Assembly (NCBI GenBank): GCA_002337045.1
Contig: DDFF01000006.1
Span: 310,001-374,000 of the forward strand
DNA: 64,000 nucleotides
Source: Bacteroidetes bacterium UBA1935
GTDB lineage: Bacteria; Bacteroidota; Bacteroidia; Chitinophagales; Chitinophagaceae
Direction of reading: 5' to 3'
In this document: piece by piece, positions 50,669 to 59,134 of the stretch
How positions within the stretch are numbered: the stretch's first letter is position 1
How the letters are laid out: each line of letters opens with the position of its first letter
The notes under the pieces: generated by a model
Told to the model about the DNA's origin: nothing
What the model saw: only the letters and a program-made list of their open reading frames with translations
Database searches by the model: none
Translations under genes and position numbers: made by a program

Positions 50669-51181
50669 ATGCCTGTAATTCTTCCCGTAAAAGGCGTAAG
50701 TCCTGAAATACCCGAATCTTGTTTTGTAGCGCCAAATGCTACAATAGTTGGCGATGTGCAGATGGGGCAAGACTGTAGCGTATGGTTCAATGCAGTAGTT
50801 CGTGGCGATGTCAACAGCATCCGCATGGGCAATAAAGTAAATGTGCAGGATGGTGCATGCATACATTGTACCTACGAGAAGACAAAGACTATTATTGGTA
50901 ATAATGTATCTATAGGTCATAATGCTATAGTACATGGCTGCACAGTAGAGGACAATGTACTGATAGGTATGGGCGCTATCGTAATGGATAGGGTGAAAAT
51001 AGGCCAGAACAGTATAATAGCCGCCGGTGCGGTAGTATTGGAAGATACAGAAGTGCCACCAGGCAGCATATTTGCAGGCGTGCCCGCTAAAAAGGTTAAA
51101 GACATCAGTCAGGACCTGCTAAAGGGTGAAGTAGAACGCATTGCAAATAATTATCTTATGTATAGTTCATGGTTCAAATAG
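50669..51181 (+). CDS. Gamma-carbonic anhydrase-family hexapeptide protein
   Basis: A 170-residue left-handed beta-helix protein. Hexapeptide repeats run through most of it; the three metal-site His are visible in NVQDGACIHC, VSIGHNAIVHGC (two His). The surrounding FAGVPAKKVKD near the end is the family tail. It resembles the YrdA/PaaY group of gamma-carbonic anhydrase-like proteins, whose true activities vary. It is in the same operon as the GT2 gene ahead of it. Confidence 0.88.
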   Translation: MPVILPVKGVSPEIPESCFVAPNATIVGDVQMGQDCSVWFNAVVRGDVNSIRMGNKVNVQDGACIHCTYEKTKTIIGNNVSIGHNAIVHGCTVEDNVLIGMGAIVMDRVKIGQNSIIAAGAVVLEDTEVPPGSIFAGVPAKKVKDISQDLLKGEVERIANNYLMYSSWFK

Positions 51182-51299
51182 ATAATTCGGAGCTTTAAAT
51201 AAGATTTTTCTATTTTAGGAAAATAATCTTGTATTGCTCTATTGCATACCACGATAATTGGATTTACATTTGTTTATTAATCAAAATCACGCGATCTAT

Positions 51300-52007
51300 A
51301 TGAAAAAACTGATCCTTGCTTTGTTGGCTGTTGCTACAGTAGGTAGCGCTAGCGCACAAAAGAATAGTTTCCTTGTTTACGGCAATGCTGGTGTTAACTG
51401 GGCAAAAACTGACAATGGTGGTGGTAGCACTAACGAAGGTACTGACTGGAATATCACACCAGGTGTAGGTTTCCAATTCAATAATCACCTGACTGTAGGT
51501 CTGCAAGGTGGTTACGGTAGTAACAAGTCTATCAACACAGCAATCAATAATAAAGCTACTAATACTAACAGGGAATGGCAAGCGGGTGTTTTCTTCCGTC
51601 ACACGCAGAACCTGAACAGCACTTTCTTCTTCTGGACTCAACTGGATCTGAGCTATGTTTCAGGTAAAGAAACCACTGAAACAATCACAACTGCTGGTAC
51701 AACTACTTCAGTTACTACTGTTTCTGATATGTACAATGGCTTCCAAGGTACTATTACGCCAGCAATCGGTGTTAATGTACATAAAGGTCTGGCGCTGAAC
51801 TTCGGTATCGGTGGTTTGGGCTACCGTACTGTTAGCTACGATAAAGCAACAACTACTATGAATAATTTCATGGTTACTTTCGGTCAGCAGTTCAACTTCG
51901 GTATCTCTAAAAACTTCGGTTGCAAATGTGGTAAATCTCGTGGCCACCAAGAACCAGGTATGGAGCACCGCAAACACAAAAAAATGACTGACGAAGACGA
52001 CGAATAG
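51300..52007 (+). CDS. Outer-membrane beta-barrel protein with Cys/His-rich tail
   Basis: A 235-residue protein from the ATG at 51300. Sec signal MKKLILALLAVATVGSASAQ, then about eight amphipathic strands (FLVYGNAGVNWAKTD, TPGVGFQFNNHLTVGLQGGY, EWQAGVFFRHTQNL, FFFWTQLDLSYVSG, and later FMVTFGQQFNFGISKNF). A barrel of this size normally ends at its last strand; here a hydrophilic tail of about 30 residues follows with two cysteines (CKCGK), several His and a DEDDE end. The tail might face the periplasm or bind metal. A terminator follows. Confidence 0.83.
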   Translation: MKKLILALLAVATVGSASAQKNSFLVYGNAGVNWAKTDNGGGSTNEGTDWNITPGVGFQFNNHLTVGLQGGYGSNKSINTAINNKATNTNREWQAGVFFRHTQNLNSTFFFWTQLDLSYVSGKETTETITTAGTTTSVTTVSDMYNGFQGTITPAIGVNVHKGLALNFGIGGLGYRTVSYDKATTTMNNFMVTFGQQFNFGISKNFGCKCGKSRGHQEPGMEHRKHKKMTDEDDE

Positions 52008-52028
52008 TTTTCGCTCAAAATAACTAGG

Positions 52029-52055
52029 AAAAGCCCCCGATATTCGGGGGCTTTT
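52029..52055. terminator. Bidirectional rho-independent terminator
   Basis: AAAAGCCCCCGA / TCGGGGGCTTTT stem with 3-nt loop and T run, between convergent genes ending at 52007 and 52056. Confidence 0.9.
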
Positions 52056-53324
52056 TTATTTGTGAATGCTTTCTATAAATAGCTGCTTGGGCATCAGCGA
52101 TTCTTTTTTCCATATATAACAGGTTTTGCCCCCCGTTATCTTTACATTTTCCACATACTGATTTTCCAACTCTACTGTTGCTTCTGCAACATCGCCTGTA
52201 GTTAAATCTATTTTTGTAAGCTTGTTAGTTTGTTTATTGGTGCTCAACAGGTAAAATTCTTTCGTTCTATTATCCTGAACAACAACGCAGTTTTGAATAG
52301 ATGTTTTAAAAAATGCCATTGGTAGTGTTTTGGCTTCAGAACCATCGTATAAAAAGAACCTGATTAGCCTTTTATCAAAATCGAATACCAATAGGCTATC
52401 ATCTTTCTCAAACAACTCCGCATTAATATCTTTAAAGCATAAGTTGTCCATTAATACACGCAGATAGTGAAATTGCCTAGCTCGTTTATAGCCTTCGTAC
52501 GTTCCTTCTGCCAATGCTTCATATATCTGAGCAAGATTAGAGATACTTGCTTTCAAAACATCAGGTTGAGAGAGCCTGCAGAATGGAGTAATTGTATTTT
52601 CATCAATCCGAGATTTTGCAAATACTACATTGAAAGTATTAGGGTTGACAAACTTGTAGTAGTAAGTATTATTTTTAAACAATACACATCGTTGAATCAG
52701 CGCATAATCATTCTGAGCTAACGCCTTGCCGGTTGTGATTCTGTTGTTTTGAGGTTCTATTATTAGCGGATATATTGTGCTATCACTCACCACGTAGTAC
52801 TTCCCTACACAGCTACGGAATATCTTTTCAATTTTGAGGCCTAAGTAAGATTGTATCTCTACATTACCGTATTTATCTAATAAACTTATTTTGTCTTTCC
52901 TTTTACCGTTTATATTGAAGGATGCCACCAGATATCCGTCCTCTAATATTGCATAATCAATTACGTCTTGCGTATTCGATTTCAACAACAATTCGGCATG
53001 CTTATCGACCACTATAAATTCATTCAATTCATTTTGGAGTGGTTTGAGATATACAACCTCAACCTTGGTTTGCTTAGTTACAGTAGCAGTTTGATACCCT
53101 GTCTTGTAAATAGTTGCAATGTTATCTTTCAGCAACCCGGTATCAAGGTTAATCAATCCGTTAGAGTCTGATAGACAAAGCGTTTTACCATTTAGTATTA
53201 ATTCAGCTTTGTTTAATGGTTGCTTGTTTTCATCGTAAACATAAATGCCTTTATTACTTTGTGCGAGACAGGCATTCACAAATACTAATGAAAGAATAAT
53301 TGGCAGTAGATTTTTTAATGACAT
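52056..53324 (-). CDS. Secreted protein with carboxypeptidase-regulatory-like domain
   Basis: A 422-residue exported protein (signal MSLKNLLPIILSLVFVNACL then AQ). Residues about 25-85 look like a carboxypeptidase regulatory-like beta-sandwich (GIYVYDENKQPLNKAELILN, GYQTATV) as found at the N-terminus of many Bacteroidota surface proteins. The rest is a repeating pattern of KISLLDKYGNVEI-type strands and FYLLSTNKQTNKLTKIDL, suggesting a beta-propeller, but not confidently. Cytosolic charges are few; function unknown. Terminator shared with the barrel gene. Confidence 0.75.
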   Translation of the reverse strand: MSLKNLLPIILSLVFVNACLAQSNKGIYVYDENKQPLNKAELILNGKTLCLSDSNGLINLDTGLLKDNIATIYKTGYQTATVTKQTKVEVVYLKPLQNELNEFIVVDKHAELLLKSNTQDVIDYAILEDGYLVASFNINGKRKDKISLLDKYGNVEIQSYLGLKIEKIFRSCVGKYYVVSDSTIYPLIIEPQNNRITTGKALAQNDYALIQRCVLFKNNTYYYKFVNPNTFNVVFAKSRIDENTITPFCRLSQPDVLKASISNLAQIYEALAEGTYEGYKRARQFHYLRVLMDNLCFKDINAELFEKDDSLLVFDFDKRLIRFFLYDGSEAKTLPMAFFKTSIQNCVVVQDNRTKEFYLLSTNKQTNKLTKIDLTTGDVAEATVELENQYVENVKITGGKTCYIWKKESLMPKQLFIESIHK

Positions 53325-53383
53325 AGGGAATAATTTTTAAAGTTTTCATTTCTGGTGGAATCCCTTTATTACAGCCTATTTAG

Positions 53384-53391
53384 TAACTTTG
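53384..53391 (+). promoter_or_regulatory. -7 promoter element TAACTTTG for icmF
   Basis: Exact TAnnTTTG match, 39 nt upstream of the ATG at 53431. Confidence 0.5.
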
Positions 53392-53430
53392 TACTTCCAC
53401 TAAAAACCTCGATATGAGGTAAATAAAGAT

Positions 53431-56400
53431 ATGACGTACACACCTAAGAATAAAGTTCGTATTGTCACGGCCGCATCATTATTTGATGGCCACGATGCTG
53501 CTATAAACATCATGCGCCGCGTGATGCAAAGCAGCGGTGTAGAGGTAATACACCTTGGTCACGACCGTAGCGTACAGGAAGTAGTTGATTGTGCCATACA
53601 GGAAGATGCAAACGCAATTGCCATGACATCTTATCAGGGCGGTCACGTAGAATACTTCAAGTATATGTACGATTTGCTGAAGGAACGTAACTGTGGACAC
53701 ATCAGGATATTTGGTGGTGGTGGTGGTGTTATTCTGCCTACAGAGATAGACGAATTGCATGCTTATGGTATCACACGCATCTACTCTCCGGACGACGGAC
53801 GTGCGATGGGGCTGCAGGGTATGATTGACGACCTGATTGAAAAGAGCGATTTCCCTACTGGTAATCAATTGAATGGTGAAGTAGGTCATCTGGTAGAAAA
53901 AGATGCTAAATCAATAGCACGCCTTATATCGGCAGCTGAAAACTATCATGAGCTGCCTGAAACACAGGCAATGCTGAAGAAGATAGAAGAAAAAGCGGCA
54001 GCATCTAAAACACCTGTATTGGGCATTACAGGTACAGGTGGTGCGGGTAAGAGCTCGATGGTGGATGAGCTGGTACGCCGTTTTCTGCTCGATTTCAAAG
54101 ACAAAAACATAGGCATCATATCGGTTGACCCTTCAAAGAAGAAAACAGGTGGAGCATTGTTGGGAGATCGTATTCGTATGAATGCAATCCGCAACCCGCG
54201 TGTGTTTATGCGTTCTATGGCTACACGTCAGAGCAATCTGGCAGTATCTAAATACATCAAAGACGCAGTAAACATTTTGAAAGCTGCTGACTACGATTTA
54301 ATCATCCTCGAAACATCGGGTATTGGCCAGAGTGATACACAGATAACAGACTATAGCGACATGAGCATGTATGTGATGACACCGGAATACGGTGCTGCCA
54401 CACAGCTTGAAAAAATAGACATGCTCGACTATGCTGATATTGTTGTTATCAACAAATTCGACAAGCGTGGTGCTATGGATGCGCTGCGCGATGTGAAGAA
54501 ACAATATCAGCGCAACCACAAACTGTTTGATGTCAACCCGGATGATATGCCCGTATTTGGTACCATCGCCTCACAGTTCAACGACCCGGGTACCAACACG
54601 ATGTACAAATCGTTGATGGACATCATTGTAAAGAAAACCAATGCACCACTCCAATCGAGCTTTGAGATAAGCGACGAGATGAGTGAGAAAATATTCATCA
54701 TACCACCTGCACGTACACGCTACCTTAGTGAGATATCTGAGAACAACCGCAAGTACGATAATTGGGCAAAAGACCAGTCTGCAGTAGCGCAAAAGCTGTT
54801 TGGTATCCGTAAAACAATCGAAACCATACAGGCTACCGATACAGAAGATAAAGACAGGCTGATAAAGACACTGCAGGAAGTGTATGCAAAAACAGAACTG
54901 AATCTTGATCCTAAAAACAAGCACCTGCTTGAAAACTGGCAGCAGAAGAAGCAGCTGTTTACAGATGAGTATTATACTTTCAAGGTGCGTGATAAGGAAT
55001 TAAAAATCAAGACACACTCAGAATCACTTTCGCATACACAGGTACCAAAAGTTGCGGTGCCGAAGTTTGAAGCATGGGGTGAAATTCTGTACTGGGCATT
55101 GATGGAAAACTTCCCGGGAGAATTCCCTTATGCTGCAGGTATCTATCCTTTCAAACGTGAGGGCGAAGATCCTACACGTATGTTTGCGGGTGAGGGTGGT
55201 CCTGAGCGTACCAACAAACGTTTCCACTACGTATCCTTGGGTATGCCTGCAAAACGCCTCAGTACCGCGTTTGATAGTGTAACACTTTACGGACAAGACC
55301 CCGACCATCGTCCTGATATCTATGGTAAAGTTGGCAACTCGGGTGTGAATGTTTGCTGCCTGGATGATGCGAAGAAGCTATACAGCGGTTTCAACCTTGC
55401 AGATCCGAAGACATCAGTATCAATGACCATCAACGGTCCTGCACCAACTATCACAGCTTTCTTTATGAATGCTGCAATAGACCAACAGTGCGAGCTTTAC
55501 ATAAAAGCAAATGGACTAGAAGATGAAGTAAACAAGAAGATAGACGCTATATACAAAGACAAGGGTGTTCCTCGTCCTACATACAATCCATCTGTATTTG
55601 GTGGTGGTGCAGTAGGTTCTTTGCCCGAAGGTAACGACGGACTTGGCCTAATGCTGCTTGGGGTAACAGGCGATCAGGTATTACCTGCCGATGTATATGC
55701 CAAAATAAAAACAGATACACTGAAAGCGGTGCGTGGTACAGTACAGGCAGATATACTTAAAGAAGACCAGGCTCAGAATACTTGTATCTTCTCTACAGAA
55801 TTTTCACTGCGTGTGATGGGTGATGTACAGCAGTACTTCATCGACAAAGGTGTACGCAACTTCTACTCTGTATCTATCAGTGGTTATCACATTGCAGAGG
55901 CAGGTGCTAATCCTATTTCGCAATTAGCATTTACCATCAGCAACGGCTTTACGTTTGTAGAATACTACCTGAGCCGCGGTATGCACATAGATGATTTTGC
56001 ACCAAACCTGTCGTTCTTCTTCAGTAATGGTGTAGATCCTGAATACAGTGTGATAGGCCGTGTGGCTCGTCGTATATGGGCTAAGGCAATGAAGTACAAA
56101 TATGGTGGTAACGAGCGTTCGCAAATGCTGAAGTACCATATTCAAACTTCAGGCCGTTCGCTGCACGCACAGGAAATCGATTTTAACGACATCCGTACTA
56201 CGCTGCAAGCACTGTATGCGATATATGATAACTGTAACTCGCTGCATACAAACGCGTACGATGAAGCTATCACTACACCAACGGAAGAGAGTGTACGTCG
56301 TGCTATGGCTATTCAGCTTATCATCAACAAAGAACTGGGTCTTGCTAAAAACGAAAACCCACTGCAAGGTTCATTCATAATAGAAGAGCTGACAGACCTG

Positions 56401-56832
56401 GTAGAAGAAGCTGTACTTGCAGAGTTCGACCGTATTACTGAGCGCGGTGGTGTACTGGGTGCCATGGAAACAATGTATCAGCGTAGCAAAATACAGGAAG
56501 AAAGCCTGTACTACGAAACACTGAAACACAATGGTGAATTCCCGATAATAGGTGTGAATACATTCCTTAGCAGCAAAGGTTCTTTGACTGTAGTACCGCA
56601 GGAAGTAATACGCTCTACAACAGAGGAAAAAGAATTCCAGATAAGCACTGTACAAAACCTGTGGAAGCGTAGTGGTGATAAAGGACATGAGGCACTGCGC
56701 AAACTGCAACAAACAGCTATACAGAACAAGAACATCTTTGGAGAACTAATGGAAACGGTTAAGTATTGCTCACTTGGGCAGATAACAAAAGCACTGTTTG
56801 AAGTAGGTGGACAGTACCGAAGGAATATGTAA
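53431..56832 (+). CDS. icmF: Fused isobutyryl-CoA mutase (IcmF)
   Basis: A 1133-residue single-chain adenosylcobalamin mutase with three modules: an N-terminal B12-binding domain (DGHDAAINIMRRVMQSSG, the cobalt-ligand His in DGHD), a MeaB-like GTPase chaperone with P-loop TGTGGAGKSSMVDE and NKxD VVINKFDK (about 190-440), and a C-terminal mutase barrel (AFDSVTLYGQDPDHRPDIYG). It interconverts isobutyryl-CoA and n-butyryl-CoA (some members act on isovaleryl/pivalyl-CoA), with a built-in GTPase that guards cofactor loading. It relates to branched-chain catabolism as the E1 gene at 7510 does. Confidence 0.95.
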   Translation: MTYTPKNKVRIVTAASLFDGHDAAINIMRRVMQSSGVEVIHLGHDRSVQEVVDCAIQEDANAIAMTSYQGGHVEYFKYMYDLLKERNCGHIRIFGGGGGVILPTEIDELHAYGITRIYSPDDGRAMGLQGMIDDLIEKSDFPTGNQLNGEVGHLVEKDAKSIARLISAAENYHELPETQAMLKKIEEKAAASKTPVLGITGTGGAGKSSMVDELVRRFLLDFKDKNIGIISVDPSKKKTGGALLGDRIRMNAIRNPRVFMRSMATRQSNLAVSKYIKDAVNILKAADYDLIILETSGIGQSDTQITDYSDMSMYVMTPEYGAATQLEKIDMLDYADIVVINKFDKRGAMDALRDVKKQYQRNHKLFDVNPDDMPVFGTIASQFNDPGTNTMYKSLMDIIVKKTNAPLQSSFEISDEMSEKIFIIPPARTRYLSEISENNRKYDNWAKDQSAVAQKLFGIRKTIETIQATDTEDKDRLIKTLQEVYAKTELNLDPKNKHLLENWQQKKQLFTDEYYTFKVRDKELKIKTHSESLSHTQVPKVAVPKFEAWGEILYWALMENFPGEFPYAAGIYPFKREGEDPTRMFAGEGGPERTNKRFHYVSLGMPAKRLSTAFDSVTLYGQDPDHRPDIYGKVGNSGVNVCCLDDAKKLYSGFNLADPKTSVSMTINGPAPTITAFFMNAAIDQQCELYIKANGLEDEVNKKIDAIYKDKGVPRPTYNPSVFGGGAVGSLPEGNDGLGLMLLGVTGDQVLPADVYAKIKTDTLKAVRGTVQADILKEDQAQNTCIFSTEFSLRVMGDVQQYFIDKGVRNFYSVSISGYHIAEAGANPISQLAFTISNGFTFVEYYLSRGMHIDDFAPNLSFFFSNGVDPEYSVIGRVARRIWAKAMKYKYGGNERSQMLKYHIQTSGRSLHAQEIDFNDIRTTLQALYAIYDNCNSLHTNAYDEAITTPTEESVRRAMAIQLIINKELGLAKNENPLQGSFIIEELTDLVEEAVLAEFDRITERGGVLGAMETMYQRSKIQEESLYYETLKHNGEFPIIGVNTFLSSKGSLTVVPQEVIRSTTEEKEFQISTVQNLWKRSGDKGHEALRKLQQTAIQNKNIFGELMETVKYCSLGQITKALFEVGGQYRRNM

Positions 56833-56852
56833 TTGTAAGTATCATTTTATAC

Positions 56853-56878
56853 AAGAGCCCCGAAACTTCGGGGCTCTT
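56853..56878. terminator. Bidirectional rho-independent terminator
   Basis: AAGAGCCCCGA / TCGGGGCTCTT stem with a 4-nt loop between convergent genes ending at 56832 and 56880. Confidence 0.9.
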
Positions 56879-56879
56879 T

Positions 56880-58196
56880 TTATTTCATCTTATTCATCCA
56901 GTCGATAGTTGCTTTAGTAAAGCCGTAGTGGAAATGTGATTCGCGATACGCTTTGTCTGCAAAGTTTTTGTGAGCAGTCTTCCAATCGGGTTGTTGCACA
57001 ATAAGGTGGTCTATATCGGGTATTGTTATGTTGGTGCAATTGCCGGGATGCGTGGCATTCACAGTACGTTCTATCAGCTGATGCTCCAAAGCAGAGCAAG
57101 CTATATAGTCAGCACCACCGAAAATGGAAAGTACAGGACATTCAACTGCAGACCAACTGGCAGCAAGATCCAGTGAATCTATCTGCTGCCAGAAACGCCA
57201 ATGCCTGCCCCACATATTGTTATCGCCCTCTTTATATTCCAGCTCTGCTTTTACCAGCTCTCGGTATTCAGGAATATTGTAAAGCTCCTCAGGTGATTTC
57301 TTCAGGCGAAAAAACTCGTAGTATATCTTTTGCATACCACGTACTGCTGCTTCTGTTTCTATATAGCTTTTGCCATCAAGCGGGTATTGCACTCGGTGCA
57401 TCTCCAACAAAAATTCACTCCATGGGCGGAATACAGTAGCAAATACAATTACGCCACGGGGTTCGTGCTTTCTTGCAATTTCAGGCGCTATCACACCGCC
57501 CATCGAATGGCCCCATATAAACAGCCTGTTCTTGTCAACATACGGCAATGACTCCATGTATTTGTAACCCGCATCAAACACCGCAATATCAGTTACTAAA
57601 TCTGCCTCACTGCATGGTATACAATTATAGCTGTCACCAAGCCCCGACTTCTCAATCGTTACAACAGCATAGCCTGCTTTTATCCATTCGTTCATCAGAT
57701 TTTTATAAATACCCAGGCTATAGTTTTCAATAGAGCCGCAATTATACCCAGGTATCAGTAGGATGCTCGGCACATTGGATTGTCCTTTTGGTTTTCGTGT
57801 GATGGTGCGTAGCCTGCAATCTTTATTACTCACCCAATCATAGTACACATCTGCAATGTCAGAAGTCTCAAACGGACGCATTACCGCGTTGATGGTCTTT
57901 GTCTTCACTTTGCCTGCATGGCTATATGTAACAACGACTTTATCTCCTGTTCTTATGGAAGATGTTGCATTGCCAAGGCTTGCCGCATTTGTAAGCAATT
58001 GATTGTTGATATACTTGATAGTATCACCTTTTTGTATGCCTGCTTTGTACAGTGTAGAGTTGGGCGCAATACTGTCTGCAACAATGCCGTTGTCGGTATA
58101 CTTACCAGTAAGGCCAATCAATGCTTTGCGTGCAGGTTCTTGTGCATGCATAGTATTGGCAAATACCATGCATAAAAACAATAGCAGCTTTTTCAT
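56880..58196 (-). CDS. Secreted PDZ plus alpha/beta-hydrolase fusion
   Basis: A 438-residue exported protein (signal MKKLLLFLCMVFANTMHA, from ATG 58196). A PDZ-like domain (KAGIQKGDTIKYINNQLL, about residues 45-100) precedes an alpha/beta-hydrolase domain: ILLIPGYNCGSIENY (oxyanion region), IWGHSMGGVIAP with the nucleophilic Ser, and DIDHLIVQQP with the catalytic His. The PDZ may bind peptide or protein partners for the hydrolase. An upstream ATG at 58223 would lengthen the signal unhelpfully. Substrate unknown. Confidence 0.85.
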   Translation of the reverse strand: MKKLLLFLCMVFANTMHAQEPARKALIGLTGKYTDNGIVADSIAPNSTLYKAGIQKGDTIKYINNQLLTNAASLGNATSSIRTGDKVVVTYSHAGKVKTKTINAVMRPFETSDIADVYYDWVSNKDCRLRTITRKPKGQSNVPSILLIPGYNCGSIENYSLGIYKNLMNEWIKAGYAVVTIEKSGLGDSYNCIPCSEADLVTDIAVFDAGYKYMESLPYVDKNRLFIWGHSMGGVIAPEIARKHEPRGVIVFATVFRPWSEFLLEMHRVQYPLDGKSYIETEAAVRGMQKIYYEFFRLKKSPEELYNIPEYRELVKAELEYKEGDNNMWGRHWRFWQQIDSLDLAASWSAVECPVLSIFGGADYIACSALEHQLIERTVNATHPGNCTNITIPDIDHLIVQQPDWKTAHKNFADKAYRESHFHYGFTKATIDWMNKMK

Positions 58197-58266
58197 AAAG
58201 TCGGTTTTATGAAAAGTAGGCAACGGTGCTGTATCGCTAATCCCCCATAGCAGGGGAAATTGTTGG

Positions 58267-58899
58267 CTATTGCTCTGCCATCACTTTGGCATACATTTCT
58301 TCAAAGCCCATGTGGCGCACAGCCATAGATAGTGCGGTATGTTTCACCTCTACTCTTGATAATATGCTGATGCACAGTTTCACAGTGTCTTTATCCAATC
58401 CGCCGAAAATCATTTCTGTAGCCTTGCCTATATAAGGGTAGCAAGAGAATAATAATTCTTCTCCATCTGCAGTCAGCTTCAACAGCTTAGCACGTTTATC
58501 AGTATCATGTTGTCTTTCAGATATTAGTCCTGCTTTTACAAGTTTGGCAATAGAGTCTATCCCTGTAGTATACTCTACCATTGTATGCGTTATCAGGTCT
58601 GTTTTTTTAACCTCTCCTACAAAGCGTAGGGTATTCAGGAAATAGAATGCCTCAGGAAACGGCAGCCTTGTTTGCGACATGGCTGCTTTATAGTACACAT
58701 CAAATGCATAAGTAATAAAACCAATGGTCTTCATTAGTAAAGAATGGTCATTAGGTGGTTTTGCACCCTTCACCATAATAGCCTCGTCTTGCTGTTTTTC
58801 GTTGATTAGGTAGTACCTGCAAAAGTCTGCTATTTCTGCTCCAGGGTTTTTTTGCTCAAAAGCATCCCATTCATTAACAAGGCTTACTATTTTACTCAT
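58267..58899 (-). CDS. MarR-family transcriptional regulator
   Basis: A 210-residue winged-helix regulator. The DNA-binding core is VGEVKKTDLITHTMVEYTTG and DSIAKLVKAGLISERQHD, then the wing TDKRAKLLKLTADGEEL; dimerisation helices flank it. An ATG at 58899 (MSKIV) is preferred over one two codons upstream. It is divergent from the TonB receptor operon across a 235-bp region holding TTCGAT repeats, so it probably regulates that operon and itself. Ligand unknown. Confidence 0.88.
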   Translation of the reverse strand: MSKIVSLVNEWDAFEQKNPGAEIADFCRYYLINEKQQDEAIMVKGAKPPNDHSLLMKTIGFITYAFDVYYKAAMSQTRLPFPEAFYFLNTLRFVGEVKKTDLITHTMVEYTTGIDSIAKLVKAGLISERQHDTDKRAKLLKLTADGEELLFSCYPYIGKATEMIFGGLDKDTVKLCISILSRVEVKHTALSMAVRHMGFEEMYAKVMAEQ

Positions 58900-58908
58900 T
58901 TGCATCTG

Positions 58909-58998
58909 TTTCGATGTAAAAATATAAAAAATAATACGAAAATTATATTTATTGAAACATTTTCGATTTATATTTGCAAAATAAAAAACGAATTCGAT
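58909..58998. promoter_or_regulatory. Three TTCGAT repeats between marR and the TonB receptor
   Basis: TTTCGAT at 58909, TTTCGAT at 58961 and ATTCGAT at 58992, same orientation, spaced 52 and 31 bp, close to 5 and 3 helical turns. They flank a TATATTTG -7 element at 58969-58976. Candidate operators for the divergent MarR regulator; untested. Confidence 0.45.
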
Positions 58999-59099
58999 AT
59001 AAATAATTTTGTATCAGCGTTTACCGACACAGACTAGCTATTCACCGACTATGAATATGGTTTAGCCGAATTGCTTTTTTGTCATCGTATTGTCGGCAA

Positions 59100-59107
59100 T
59101 AGCTTTG
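59100..59107 (+). promoter_or_regulatory. -33/-7 promoter for the TonB receptor gene
   Basis: TAGCTTTG (exact TAnnTTTG) preceded by TTTG at 59078-59081 with an 18-bp gap, the best-spaced full promoter in the window; ends 27 nt before the ATG at 59135. Confidence 0.65.
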
Positions 59108-59134
59108 CAACAACTTCTTGATAAACAACAACCG

